Origin: BOG-908 sp963850605
Lineage (GTDB): Bacteria; Pseudomonadota; Alphaproteobacteria; Acetobacterales; Acetobacteraceae
Length of the DNA: 64,000 nucleotides
Assembly: GCA_963850605.1 (NCBI GenBank)
Contig: CAWKLX010000002.1
Span: 248,001 to 312,000 of the forward strand
Direction of reading: 5' to 3'
The number at the start of each line of letters is the position of its first letter. Position 1 is the stretch's first letter. Below, piece by piece: positions 16,446 to 24,614 of this stretch. The position numbers and the translations under genes were made by a program. Under the pieces are notes generated by a model, which worked only from the letters and a program-made list of their open reading frames with translations, was not told the origin of the DNA and searched no databases.

Positions 16446-17558
16446 TCAGCGTAAAGCCGGCTGTGGCGCGTATTCGGGGAACAGGGTCGCCAGCCCGTCG
16501 GCCGTGGCGGCGCAACGGCCGCGTTCGGTGATGAGGCCAGTGATCAACCGGTGCGGTGTCACGTCGAATGCGGGGTTTGCGGCGGGGCTGCCGGTGGGCA
16601 CCACGCGTACAGTGGCGACCGAGCCATCCATTGCGCGGCCGGTGACCGTTGTGATTTCGGAAGCTGCCCGTTCCTCAATTGGGATTTCGCTGATGCCGTC
16701 GCTGACCCGCCAGTCGATCGTGCTGGAGGGCAGGGCGACGTGGAACGGCACGCCGGTATCGTGCGCGGCAAGTGCCTTGAGGTATGTGCCGATCTTGTTC
16801 GCGGCATCGCCCAGATTGGTGACGCGGTCGGCGCCGACGATCACCAGATCGACTTTTCCGTGCTGCATCAGATGACCGCCGGCATTGTCGGAGATGACCG
16901 TGTGGGCGACGCCATGCTTGCCGAGTTCAAACGCGGTGAGTGCGGCGCCCTGGTTGCGCGGCCGCGTCTCGTCGACCCAGACATGCACGTCGATGCCGGC
17001 ATCGTGCGCCTTGTAGATCGGCGAGAGCGCGGTACCCCAATCGACGGTGGCCAGCCAGCCAGCGTTGCAATGAGTAAGGATGTTGACGGGCCGGCCCGGC
17101 TGTTCGGCAGCCGCGTGCTGGATCAATGGCAGGCCGTGCGTGCCGATGCGTTCGTTTTGTGCCGCGTCCTCGTCGGCGATGGCGTGTGCCTCGCGATATG
17201 CGGTGGCGACGCGGTCGGCTTGGCGGGTGTTCCGCAGCACGGTCAGCATGCGATCCAGCGCCCAGGCGAGATTGACGGCCGTAGGGCGCGTGGCGGCCAG
17301 CAACGCCGCGCTCTCCTCCATGGCGTCGGTCGAGGAGTTGGCGCGCAATGCGAGTGCCAGCCCGTAGGCGGCGACGGCGCCGATCAGCGGGGCGCCGCGC
17401 ACCTGCATAGTACGTATGGCGTGGGCGACCTCGCGCACGGTGGTGAGTTTTGGAAATTCCAGCGACCAGGGCAGTTTCGTCTGGTCGATGATGCGCAGGG
17501 ACCAGTGATCGTGCTCGTCGATCCACACGCTGCGATAGGGTGTGCCGTCGATCTTCAT
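16446..17558 (-). CDS. mtnA: S-methyl-5-thioribose-1-phosphate isomerase
   Basis: Isomerises methylthioribose 1-phosphate to methylthioribulose 1-phosphate in methionine salvage. 370 residues, the normal length, with the eIF2B-like fold signatures VRGAPLIGAVAAYGLALA, ILTHCNAG (catalytic Cys) and LVIVGADRV (catalytic Asp), plus GDAANKIGTY. It ends an operon read from the minus strand: DUF983, UPF0262, mtnA, with 8-bp overlap and 10-bp spacing. No other methionine-salvage genes are in the window. Confidence 0.95.
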   Translation of the reverse strand: MKIDGTPYRSVWIDEHDHWSLRIIDQTKLPWSLEFPKLTTVREVAHAIRTMQVRGAPLIGAVAAYGLALALRANSSTDAMEESAALLAATRPTAVNLAWALDRMLTVLRNTRQADRVATAYREAHAIADEDAAQNERIGTHGLPLIQHAAAEQPGRPVNILTHCNAGWLATVDWGTALSPIYKAHDAGIDVHVWVDETRPRNQGAALTAFELGKHGVAHTVISDNAGGHLMQHGKVDLVIVGADRVTNLGDAANKIGTYLKALAAHDTGVPFHVALPSSTIDWRVSDGISEIPIEERAASEITTVTGRAMDGSVATVRVVPTGSPAANPAFDVTPHRLITGLITERGRCAATADGLATLFPEYAPQPALR

Positions 17559-17568
17559 CGCGTGTCCA

Positions 17569-18093
17569 TCAGATGCGCTGGTGCAGCACGCAGACGAGCG
17601 TGAACAGCCGGCGCGCGGTTTCGAAGTCGATATCTACGCGGCCTTGCAGGCGGGCCACCATCAGCTCGGCCCCTTCGTTGTGCAGGCCGCGCCTTCCCAT
17701 GTCGATCGCCTGGATGCTGGCCTCTCGCCCGTCCTGCACGGCATGCGCGTAGCTTTCAACGAGCAACTGGTAGTCCTTTATCAGCCGGCGGAACGGGCCC
17801 AGCGCCAGGCCCAGCGCCATCAGCGGCGCGTCCGCTTCGTCGCGCACGTCGAAGGCGAGGCGGCCCTCGACGATGGAGAGATGCAGCACGAACGGACCGG
17901 CCAGACCGCGCGGCGCGAACAGGTTTTCGACGGCGAGGTCGCGCACCGCCTGGTCTAGATCGGCCTGCTGCAACGGCGAGAGCTGGCCGCGTTTTTCGCC
18001 GTCCAGCACGACGGCGGCGAGCGAGCGGGGACGGTCATGCGGCGACGTGGCGGCGTGCTGGAAGCATGAAGCGGCATTGTGTGCTTCAGGCAT
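17569..18093 (-). CDS. UPF0262 family protein
   Basis: 174 residues. The central and C-terminal part carries the conserved UPF0262 core: FVLHLSIVEGRLAFDVRDEAD, PFRRLIKDYQLLVESYAHAV and AIDMGRRGLHNEGAELM, ending DIDFETARRLFTLVCVLH. The family is confined to alphaproteobacteria and has no assigned function. The first 25 residues are variable, so a slightly later start is possible. It overlaps DUF983 upstream by eight bases and precedes mtnA by 10 bp. Confidence 0.93.
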   Translation of the reverse strand: MPEAHNAASCFQHAATSPHDRPRSLAAVVLDGEKRGQLSPLQQADLDQAVRDLAVENLFAPRGLAGPFVLHLSIVEGRLAFDVRDEADAPLMALGLALGPFRRLIKDYQLLVESYAHAVQDGREASIQAIDMGRRGLHNEGAELMVARLQGRVDIDFETARRLFTLVCVLHQRI

Positions 18094-18514
18094 CGGCCTC
18101 GTCCGGCGGTTTCATGAAGCCGAGCTTCATCATCAGGCCGACGGTGGCGCCCTTGACCGGACGGATCAGTAGCAACGTCAAGGCCAGCGTGCCGGGTAGG
18201 AAGATCGCCATTTCGGTGGCGACCGGCATGAGCACCAGCCGCTCCATTGCCACCAGCGAGCCGATCGCGACATGGGCGACGATGAAGACGGTGAAATAGG
18301 GCGGAGCGTCGTCGGCGCGTATCAGGCCAAGTGGCGCCGCGCACGCGGCGCATATGGGGGTGACGCGCAGCCAGCCGTTGAACAAATGGCCGCGCCCGCA
18401 CACCGGGCAGCGTGCGCGCACACCGCGGCCCAAAGCGGTCAACATGGGCGGTGCGTCGAAGATGGCGGCCGGCTTGCGTCGTGGCTGCCATTGCGTGGGG
18501 AGCGCGTCGGGCAT
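18086..18514 (-). CDS. DUF983 membrane protein with zinc-ribbon N-terminus
   Basis: 142 residues from the ATG at 18514 (another ATG lies four codons upstream). Cysteine pairs CPVCGRG and CAACAAP at about 35-60 form a rubredoxin-like zinc ribbon, and FNGWLRVTPIC is the conserved DUF983 core. Two membrane spans follow (YFTVFIVAHVAIGSLVAM and MAIFLPGTLALTLLLIRPVKG). DUF983 genes are common in alphaproteobacteria, but I know of no specific reaction for them. First gene of the DUF983-UPF0262-mtnA operon. An AAGG ribosome site five bases before 18514 favours that start. Confidence 0.85.
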   Translation of the reverse strand: MPDALPTQWQPRRKPAAIFDAPPMLTALGRGVRARCPVCGRGHLFNGWLRVTPICAACAAPLGLIRADDAPPYFTVFIVAHVAIGSLVAMERLVLMPVATEMAIFLPGTLALTLLLIRPVKGATVGLMMKLGFMKPPDEADA

Positions 18515-18681
18515 GTTCGCCTTCATGCTTGTGTCGCAGACGGATGGAAGCTGGTCCGTGCGTGGCCGCATGGCAAGTCGCTTGGGCGCGTGGGCGCCTT
18601 GCACATTGTCGGGCTTGCAGGCGAAACAGCGCCGCCCGCCCCGTACGTATGCCGGTGGCAGAGGCGGAGGGAGGCGCTGGC

Positions 18682-19515
18682 ATGTTGATCGCACGAACGC
18701 GCGAGGCGCTGGATGCGACGTTGCGCGAGGTCCGCGGCCGGCACGCATGCGTGGCCCTGGTGCCGACTATGGGTGCTCTGCATGCCGGACATCTGGCGCT
18801 GGTGGCCGACGCGCATACGTTGGGAGGCGTAGTCGCCTCGATCTTCGTCAACCCGCTGCAATTCGCACCTTCCGAGGATCTGGCGCGGTATCCGCGCGAC
18901 GAGGCAGGCGATCTTGCGGCGCTGGCGCAGGCCGGCTGCGACGCCGTCTGGCTGCCCGATGTCGCGGAAATGTATCCCGCGGATGACGCAACGACCATCG
19001 AGGTCGGTGGTCCGGCACTGGGTTGGGAAGGCGACATGCGGCCCGGCCATTTTCGCGGTGTGGCCACCGTTGTTGCCAAGCTGTTCGGGCAAATTCGGCC
19101 GGATGTTGCCTGTTTCGGTGAGAAGGACTGGCAGCAACTGCAGGTGATCCGCCGTATGGCGCGCGATCTCGCACTGCCGGTCCGGGTGCGTGGCGTGGCG
19201 ACCGAGCGCGAGCCGGACGGTTTGGCGCGATCCTCGCGCAACCGCTTCCTGACGGATGCGGAACGGAAGCTGGCGCCGCTGTTGTATGCGACGCTGCTGG
19301 AGGCGCGCGATGCGTTGCATGGAGCCGCGCAAACCGAAGCGGTGCTGGCACAGGCACGTTCACGGGTGCGGGAACTTGGCTTCTCGCTCGAATACCTGGC
19401 GCTGGTCGCAGGTGATACCATGCGGCCCGCATCTGCGGTGCTGTCCGGAACGCGGCTGATCGCGGCGGCACGGCTGGGCAGTGTGCGTCTGCTGGACAAT
19501 ATCGACGTGGTGTAA
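18682..19515 (+). CDS. panC: Pantothenate synthetase
   Basis: Condenses pantoate and beta-alanine with ATP to pantothenate, a coenzyme A precursor. 277 residues, normal length. Class-I nucleotidyl-transferase signatures are clear: PTMGALHAGHLAL (HxGH), SIFVNPLQFAPSEDL, RPGHFRGVATVVAKLF, FGEKDWQQL and SSRNRFLTDAER. A strong GGAGGGAGG ribosome site precedes the ATG at 18682. It is transcribed away from the DUF983 operon. panB is not adjacent, so the pathway is split on this genome. Confidence 0.96.
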   Translation: MLIARTREALDATLREVRGRHACVALVPTMGALHAGHLALVADAHTLGGVVASIFVNPLQFAPSEDLARYPRDEAGDLAALAQAGCDAVWLPDVAEMYPADDATTIEVGGPALGWEGDMRPGHFRGVATVVAKLFGQIRPDVACFGEKDWQQLQVIRRMARDLALPVRVRGVATEREPDGLARSSRNRFLTDAERKLAPLLYATLLEARDALHGAAQTEAVLAQARSRVRELGFSLEYLALVAGDTMRPASAVLSGTRLIAAARLGSVRLLDNIDVV

Positions 19516-19778
19516 GTCTGCGCCCGCGAAGATGCAGGGCGACGGCTGTCGCGAACGAAACGCACGATGTCTGTCGAAACTTCATCGTAACTGCTGATGT
19601 TGATTGACATGACCGCGACATGCGGTCGATAGCGGACGCAGCGCATGTCTGCGACTCGGCAACGAGGCGATTACCGGCCGCATGCACGCGTGAATATCTG
19701 GTAAGGCGCAGTGTTGAACCAGCCGCGTGAGTGGCACCAATCCGGTGATTGGCGCGAACAGAGAGGAGCACATCGACA

Positions 19779-20711
19779 ATGAGTGAGGACAGGACAGGGG
19801 CGCCCGAAGGGGGCCGTTCAAAGGCGAGCCAGCCGATGGCGGTCAGATCGACGACGCGGCGCGGTCCGGCCACGACGGCGCGCGGCAAGGTGCGCACCGC
19901 GTCGACGCCGGGCCGCAAGCCGAAAGGTTTGACGACGACCCGGGCGACAAAGGCCGCGCCTAAAAAGACCACGACACGCACGGCCAAGTCGGCGACCAAG
20001 CGCACGGCCAAGCCGGCCGCGACGCGCACGGCGAAGACCACGCGCGCGAAGCCCACGACGACGCGCGCCGCCAAGGCGACGACGACCCGGCGCGCCGCCG
20101 CTGGCACGCGCACCACCAAAGCGGCTGCTGCACGCGGCACGAAGGCGGCCGCCACGCGCGGCACGAAGACCACCGCCAAGCGCACGACGAAAGCCGCCGC
20201 CACACGCGGCACGGCGCGCACGACGACCCGTGGGACGAAAGCCGCGACGACCCGCGGAACCAAAGTGACCGCACGGAAGACAGCGACGCGTGGCACCAAG
20301 GCGGTGACAGCGCGCGGTACAACGCGCAAGACAACACGCACCACCGCGGCAAAGACGCCGAGGGCGGCAAAGTCTGTGACGCCGCGCGCCACCAAGGCTG
20401 CTACCGCCCGCAAGGTGGACGGCCGTTCCACGAACGGCCGCAAGACCGGCGCGCGGGTTGCCAAGACGACGCGCGCCGCCAATGGCTCGGGTCGGGTTTC
20501 GGCACGCACTGCCGCGTCCGAGACGACGCGCAAGCCGCGGCGCGGGCGCAGCGCCGAGGTGGCCAGCGAGCATCTGGACATGTCCGCGATCGAGGCGGCG
20601 CCGAAGAAGCGCGGCCGCCGCAAGAAGATCCACGAGACGCCGGTGGAAACGCAGGCGGCCGAGGAACACGAGGCAGGCACGACGGAGTCCGACGACTTCG
20701 AGCACGTCTGA
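19779..20711 (+). CDS. Histone-H1-like Lys/Arg/Thr/Ala-rich DNA-binding protein
   Basis: 310 residues. Residues about 35-270 are a run of degenerate short repeats of the type T-K-A-A-(A/T)-T-R-G-T and K-T-T-R, almost free of acidic and aromatic residues. The last 45 residues are acidic (EHEAGTTESDDFEHV). This resembles bacterial histone-H1-like/AlgP-type nucleoid proteins and eukaryotic H1 tails. A GAGAGGAG ribosome site at 19761-19768 supports the ATG at 19779. In the 263-bp leader there is a TTGACA at 19604 and an inverted repeat GACCGC/GCGGTC at 19611-19627, possible control elements. The repeated DNA also creates long open frames on the other strand, which I regard as shadows. Confidence 0.8.
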   Translation: MSEDRTGAPEGGRSKASQPMAVRSTTRRGPATTARGKVRTASTPGRKPKGLTTTRATKAAPKKTTTRTAKSATKRTAKPAATRTAKTTRAKPTTTRAAKATTTRRAAAGTRTTKAAAARGTKAAATRGTKTTAKRTTKAAATRGTARTTTRGTKAATTRGTKVTARKTATRGTKAVTARGTTRKTTRTTAAKTPRAAKSVTPRATKAATARKVDGRSTNGRKTGARVAKTTRAANGSGRVSARTAASETTRKPRRGRSAEVASEHLDMSAIEAAPKKRGRRKKIHETPVETQAAEEHEAGTTESDDFEHV

Positions 20712-20830
20712 CGCTGGACGGCGGGCCGGGTCGGTTTTTCCGGAGACTCCGATCCAGCCCTCCGCCAGTCAGGATTTCGCGGACAGTCAACCGAGTTGTC
20801 GCACGCCGTGGCGGTCCGGGGCCGGGCTGT

Positions 20831-21235
20831 TCATGCGCGCGCCTTGAAGGTTTGCGGGCCTTGCGCGCGGGAAGCGGGCCGTCCGCTTGCTGCATAGCGG
20901 CTGGTCTGCTGGGAGCCTCGGGCTGCCTTGGCGACCAGATCGAGCACGCGCTGCTGCACACGCATGGCGCGTTTGAGCAGTTGGCGGTTTTCCTCGGCCA
21001 GCAATCCCAAATCGCGCATCGCATCGCCAATGACCGTACCCGGGTCGGCCGCGCGCCAGGCCGCGGCCAGTGCATCGGCGGCGGCATGTTTGGCGGCGAG
21101 CAGCCCGCCGGCGCGGGCGAAATCCATCGCGGCGAGTGCTGCGTTTTCTTCCGTCAGCAGGGAGCTGAGCCGTTGCACGGCGGCCTCCATCCTGGGATCC
21201 AAACCGGAGACCGCTATGGTCTGGTGCATGTTCAT
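20831..21235 (-). CDS. FlgN/FlbY-like flagellar accessory protein
   Basis: 134 residues, last gene of the flgI-flgJ operon (ATGA overlap with flgJ). Residues 10-110 are helical with the FlgN-like pattern LSSLLTEENAALAAMDF..GLLAAKHAAADALA and LLAEENRQLLKRAMRVQQRVLDLVAKAA. FlgN proteins are export chaperones for the hook-associated proteins; in Caulobacter a similar small gene after flgI-flgJ is flbY. Sequence support is moderate and the call leans on position. The C-terminal 30 residues are basic and poorly structured. Confidence 0.6.
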   Translation of the reverse strand: MNMHQTIAVSGLDPRMEAAVQRLSSLLTEENAALAAMDFARAGGLLAAKHAAADALAAAWRAADPGTVIGDAMRDLGLLAEENRQLLKRAMRVQQRVLDLVAKAARGSQQTSRYAASGRPASRAQGPQTFKARA

Positions 21236-21516
21236 TGTTTTGCTTCCTGCAATCGCAGCATTTGCTGAAGAACGGGGTCGGCCAGGCCCAATCCGCCGCG
21301 ATGCGCCATCTGCTTGGCGATCTCGCTGATCATCATCGGTTTGAATGCTTGTTCAGCGGCGCCGCCGCCGAATGGGCCGTCCGACGTGTCGGCCGTGTCG
21401 AAGATCGGCTTGAGCAGCTCGTTCAGCGCCACGGCGGTGAAGTCTTCCGCTGCTTTTTGCAGTTTTGCGAGCGTCGGCGGGGTGCGTGCGGCCGTCATGC
21501 CCGGATCAACTTTCAT
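21232..21516 (-). CDS. flgJ: Rod-binding protein, FlgJ N-terminal type
   Basis: 94 residues corresponding to the rod-binding domain of FlgJ only: LQKAAEDFTAVALNELLKPIF ... AFKPMMISEIAKQMAHRGGLGLAD. The muramidase half found in enterobacterial FlgJ is absent, which is normal for alphaproteobacteria. It acts as a rod-assembly scaffold in the periplasm. The gene starts in a TAATG overlap with the flgI stop, preceded by an ideal GGAGGTGAG ribosome site inside the flgI 3' end, and overlaps the FlgN-like gene by four bases. Confidence 0.9.
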   Translation of the reverse strand: MKVDPGMTAARTPPTLAKLQKAAEDFTAVALNELLKPIFDTADTSDGPFGGGAAEQAFKPMMISEIAKQMAHRGGLGLADPVLQQMLRLQEAKQ

Positions 21517-22640
21517 TATCTCACCTCCAGGTCGGCCTGCAGCGCACCAGCGGCTTTGATGGCTTGCAGAATGCTGATCAGGTCGCGCGGGCCCACACCG
21601 AGGGCATTAAGGCTGGCTACCAAGTCGCGCAGCGTTGGCTGAGCAGTCAGCAGGCCGAGCTTGTGGTCGTGTTCGGTGTCAATGCTGATCGAGCTGCGCG
21701 GCACGGTTTTCGTTTTGCCCCGGCTGAACGGTTCGGGCTGGCTCACCTCGGGTGTTTCGGAAACGCGTATCGTGAGATTGCCCTGGGCGATCGCGACGGT
21801 GCTGATGCGGACGTTTGCGCCCATCACAATAGTGCCGCTCGTCTCGTCGATGACGACCACAGCCGGTGTATCCGGCTCGACGCGCAGATCTTCGATACGC
21901 GTCAGGGCGTCCACCACGTCGTGTCCGCGCAGATCGAGTGCGACGGTACGCGGATCCGTGGCGCGGGCCACGCCGGGACCGATCGCCTGATTGATGGCGA
22001 CTTCCATGCGGCGCGCGGTGGTCAGGTCAGGGTTGCGCAGCGCCAGCGCCACATCGTTGTGGGCGCCGAGCGCAAAGGCGACCTCCCGTTCGACGATCGC
22101 ACCGTTGGCGATCTTGCCCGATGTCGGCACATTGCGCGTGACCGAGGATCCCGATGCGCCGCGCGCGGCGACGGCGCCGGTGGTGACCGCGCCCTGGCCC
22201 ACGCCATACACCTCGCCATCGGCGGCCAGCATGGGCGTGACGAGCAGCGTGCCGCCCGATAGATTGGTGGCGTCACCGATCGCCGAGACCGACACGTCGA
22301 TACGGCTGCCGGTGCGCGCGAAGGCCGGCAGGTTGCCGGTGACCATGACGGCGGCGACGTTTTTGGTTTGCAGCTTGGCGATCTGGTCTCGCGTGTTGAC
22401 GCCGAGACGTTCGAGCATGCCGACGAGCGATTTACGCGTGAAAACGGCGTTGTCCAGCTTGTCGCCCGTGCCATTAAGACCCACGACGAGGCCGTAGCCG
22501 ACGAGCTGGTTTTCTCGGACGCCTTCGACATCGGCAATGTCCTTGACGCGGACTTGCGATCTGGCGGGGTGACATCCTGCGACGGCAACTATCGCCGCGA
22601 TCAGCGCCAGACCATGCGGCCTTCGCAGCTTGGCAACCAT
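21516..22640 (-). CDS. flgI: Flagellar P-ring protein precursor FlgI
   Basis: Forms the peptidoglycan-level P ring around the flagellar rod. From the ATG at 22640 the product has 374 residues, the usual size, with a signal peptide (MVAKLRRPHGLALIAAIVAV) followed by the mature start VRVKDIADVEGVRENQLVGYG. Family blocks VVGLNGTGDKLDNAVFTRKSL, NVAAVMVTGNLPAFARTG and TLRDLVASLNALGVGPRDLI are intact. An earlier ATG at 22703 would add 21 residues with no family match. The AVAGC segment resembles a lipobox, but FlgI is normally a soluble ring protein. Transcribed divergently from fliX. Confidence 0.95.
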   Translation of the reverse strand: MVAKLRRPHGLALIAAIVAVAGCHPARSQVRVKDIADVEGVRENQLVGYGLVVGLNGTGDKLDNAVFTRKSLVGMLERLGVNTRDQIAKLQTKNVAAVMVTGNLPAFARTGSRIDVSVSAIGDATNLSGGTLLVTPMLAADGEVYGVGQGAVTTGAVAARGASGSSVTRNVPTSGKIANGAIVEREVAFALGAHNDVALALRNPDLTTARRMEVAINQAIGPGVARATDPRTVALDLRGHDVVDALTRIEDLRVEPDTPAVVVIDETSGTIVMGANVRISTVAIAQGNLTIRVSETPEVSQPEPFSRGKTKTVPRSSISIDTEHDHKLGLLTAQPTLRDLVASLNALGVGPRDLISILQAIKAAGALQADLEVR

Positions 22641-22730
22641 TGCGCGGCAGAGTGCGGCAAGGCGGCCGGTGATGATGTGCGGCGCGAGGCGTCGGTCGGA
22701 CATGTCGACAGGACATCATCAAATGGTTGC

Positions 22731-22745
22731 TGGAACGTGCATCGC
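22731..22745 (+). promoter_or_regulatory. Possible weak sigma-54 promoter for fliX
   Basis: TGGAACGTGCATCGC has the essential GG-N10-GC spacing of a sigma-54 promoter (consensus TGGCAC-N5-TTGC) but two mismatches. It would give a short leader ending at the AGGAGG site at 22761. Flagellar fliX/flgI intergenic control in Caulobacter makes a promoter here reasonable; the match itself is weak. Confidence 0.28.
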
Positions 22746-22774
22746 TGCCGGATGCGTTTGAGGAGGCTCGGAAG

Positions 22775-23176
22775 ATGCGTATCGGCGGCCCCGACATACC
22801 GATACGGGCGGTGCGCTCGCGGGCGCGGGGCCATGCGTCCGGATTTAGCTTGCCGGCGGGTGATGACGCGGCTGGAATGGCGCGGGGCTGCCTGGAGGCC
22901 GGGGCCTCGGCGGCAACGAACGCGGTGTCGCTGCTGGCCGATGGCCCCGGTGCGGATGGCGCAGTTACGGACCGCGAGGCCAGGCGACACGGCCAGGCGG
23001 TGCTGGATGCGCTGGCTGGCTTGCAACTGGCCCAGCTTGGCGGGGATCCCCGCGCCTCGCTTTCGGGATTGGCCGATCTGGCCGCTGCACCGCGACCTGC
23101 GTCGGATCCCGGGCTGGAGGAGGTGTTGCAGGCCATTGCGGCTCGCGCCGCCGTGGAGCTTGCGCGCGGACGTTAG
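22775..23176 (+). CDS. fliX: Flagellar assembly regulator FliX
   Basis: 133 residues. The N-terminus MRIGGPDIPIR, the FSLP box (GFSLPAGDDAAG), a central ALDALAGLQLAQLGG helix and the C-terminal PGLEEVLQAIAARAAVELAR are the conserved FliX elements. In Caulobacter FliX couples assembly of early basal-body parts to activity of the FlbD/sigma-54 regulator. The ATG at 22775 follows an AGGAGG ribosome site at 22761-22766 with eight bases spacing. It lies divergent from flgI and upstream of dksA, the order seen in other alphaproteobacteria. Confidence 0.88.
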   Translation: MRIGGPDIPIRAVRSRARGHASGFSLPAGDDAAGMARGCLEAGASAATNAVSLLADGPGADGAVTDREARRHGQAVLDALAGLQLAQLGGDPRASLSGLADLAAAPRPASDPGLEEVLQAIAARAAVELARGR

Positions 23177-23291
23177 GCCACATGCATAGGCGTGCCCTGC
23201 TTGGCGGCGTGGCGCGCCATCGCTATAAGCCGCGCCAGAACGGCAGAGGTGTCATACGGCGCCTCGCCAGCATATCTGAGGACCGGCCCGC

Positions 23292-23708
23292 ATGATGCTC
23301 ACGCTGCCGCCCGACTATCGGCCGTCCGACAGCGAGGAGTTCATGAACCCGCTGCAGGTCGAGTATTTTCGCCAGAAGCTGCTGCGCTGGCGCGCCGACC
23401 TGCTGCGCGATGCCGACGATACGCTGACCAGCCTTGGCCAGGGCGGCATTTTGGAGGCCGATATCACCGACCGGGCCAGTGTGGAGACCGATCGCGCCCT
23501 GGAGCTGCGCACGCGAGATCGCGCGCGCAAGCTGGTGTCCAAGATCGACCAGGCCGTGCAGCGCATCGAGAATGGGCAATATGGATATTGCGAGGAGACG
23601 GGGGAGCCGATCGGCCTGAAACGCCTGGAGGCGCGGCCGATCGCCACCCTTTCGCTGGAGGCGCAGGAGCGGCACGAGCGCATGGAGCGCGTGCATAGGG
23701 ACGAGTAG
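23292..23708 (+). CDS. dksA: RNA polymerase-binding transcription factor DksA
   Basis: 138 residues. The coiled-coil region (EYFRQKLLRWRADLLRDADDTL) carries the DksA tip, followed by DRASVETDRALELRTRDRARKLVSKIDQA and the globular end QYGYCEETGEPIGLKRLEARPIATLS. DksA binds the RNA polymerase secondary channel and with ppGpp adjusts transcription. Only one of the four zinc-finger cysteines is kept (C-E-E-T, then S-L-E-A in place of the second pair), as in other alphaproteobacterial DksA, so this form should not bind zinc in the classical way. Two ATG codons lie at 23292 and 23295. Confidence 0.93.
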   Translation: MMLTLPPDYRPSDSEEFMNPLQVEYFRQKLLRWRADLLRDADDTLTSLGQGGILEADITDRASVETDRALELRTRDRARKLVSKIDQAVQRIENGQYGYCEETGEPIGLKRLEARPIATLSLEAQERHERMERVHRDE

Positions 23709-23773
23709 GTCAGCTATCAGCGGTCAGTCATCAGACGGGCCTTTTCTGGTGGCTAAAGCCGATGGCTGACAGC

Positions 23774-23821
23774 TAGAGCATCATCCGATCGAACGGAATC
23801 GTTCGGTCGGATAAAGATGCT
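23774..23821. repeat. Intergenic palindromic repeat, copy 1 (hairpin)
   Basis: An imperfect hairpin: AGCATC/GATGCT at the ends, then ATCCGATCGAACG pairing with CGTTCGGTCGGAT around a GAAT loop. It belongs with copies at 23837-23880 and 27937-27985; the reverse complement shares the layout AGCAT-TTTATC-stem-GATTC-stem-ATGCTCTAG with the third copy. Such CTAGAGCAT-ended hairpins are typical dispersed intergenic repeats of alphaproteobacteria. Here it lies between convergent dksA and flgH and may act as a terminator. Confidence 0.7.
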
Positions 23822-23836
23822 TGCCAAAACAATCAG

Positions 23837-23880
23837 CTAGAGCTTGGTCCGTGAGCCAATGCGAACGGATCATGCTCTAG
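23837..23880. repeat. Intergenic palindromic repeat, copy 2 (hairpin overlapping the flgH stop)
   Basis: Begins CTAGAGCTTGGTCCG and ends CGGATCATGCTCTAG, an imperfect palindrome of the same family as copy 1, from which it is separated by 15 bp. The flgH stop codon (TAG on the minus strand, 23877-23879) lies inside the right arm, so the repeat supplies the end of that gene. Confidence 0.65.
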
Positions 23881-24614
23881 AAAGGTAGCAGGATATCCAG
23901 CGCCTGCTGGCCGTAGCGGGCCTGCTGGACATCGGTGAGCTGGCCGCGGCCGCCGTAGGAAATGCGGGCTTCGGCCATCCGGTCGTGCGGGACGGTGTTG
24001 TCGCTGGCAATATCCTGCGGGCGAATGACGCCGCTGACTTGCAGCTCGCGCAGTTCGCTGTTCACCCGCATCTCTTGGCGTGCTGCAATCACCAGGTTGC
24101 CGTTGGGGAGGACCTGGGTGACGACGCCAGCCAGGCGCAGGGTCACACTTTCGTTGCGTTTGATCTGACCGGAGCCGACCGCGCTGTTGCTGCTATTGGC
24201 GTTGACCAGAAGCGATGAATTCACCGCCTTGCCGAGCAATTTAGGCAGGCTCGCCTCAAGCCCGAATAGATTCGGCAATCCCTCGCTTTCCGCGCCGGTC
24301 CGCGTGGCGCTGGTGGCATTCTGCACATTGGCTGCATCTGTTGTGTTAACCAGCACGGTCACGATGTCGCCCACCTGTGCCGCGCGCTGGTCCTTGAAGA
24401 AGGCGCGGCTGCCGCTGCGCCAGAGGCTGGCGGGCTCGCGCGGCGAGATCTCGGCACGCGGCATTGGCATGGTGACAGGACGCCAGCGCGGATCGGCGGT
24501 GGGGTCGGCCGTGGCCGTCATCACGGGTGGGCGGCCAATTTCGGACATGCGCTGCAGCGTGTTGCAGCCCGATAGCGCGGCCAGCAGCGCGGCACAGGCG
24601 ACCGCACGCCTCAT
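23877..24614 (-). CDS. flgH: Flagellar L-ring lipoprotein FlgH
   Basis: 245 residues. A lipoprotein signal with lipobox LSGC (Cys17) leads to the mature chain. Family signatures: SLWRSGSRAFFKDQRAAQVGDIVTVLV and ASDNTVPHDRMAEARISYGGRGQLTDVQQARYGQQALDILLPF, the conserved FlgH C-terminus. It forms the outer-membrane L ring. The start overlaps the flgA stop by four bases, so it is the last gene of flgF-flgG-flgA-flgH. The TAG stop lies within a palindromic repeat. Confidence 0.96.
   Translation of the reverse strand: MRRAVACAALLAALSGCNTLQRMSEIGRPPVMTATADPTADPRWRPVTMPMPRAEISPREPASLWRSGSRAFFKDQRAAQVGDIVTVLVNTTDAANVQNATSATRTGAESEGLPNLFGLEASLPKLLGKAVNSSLLVNANSSNSAVGSGQIKRNESVTLRLAGVVTQVLPNGNLVIAARQEMRVNSELRELQVSGVIRPQDIASDNTVPHDRMAEARISYGGRGQLTDVQQARYGQQALDILLPF

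Noticed and set aside
18848..20680. 610-codon minus-strand open frame
   Set aside because: It is created by the repeat DNA of the histone-like gene and the antisense of panC; composition is Val/Ala/Arg repeats only.
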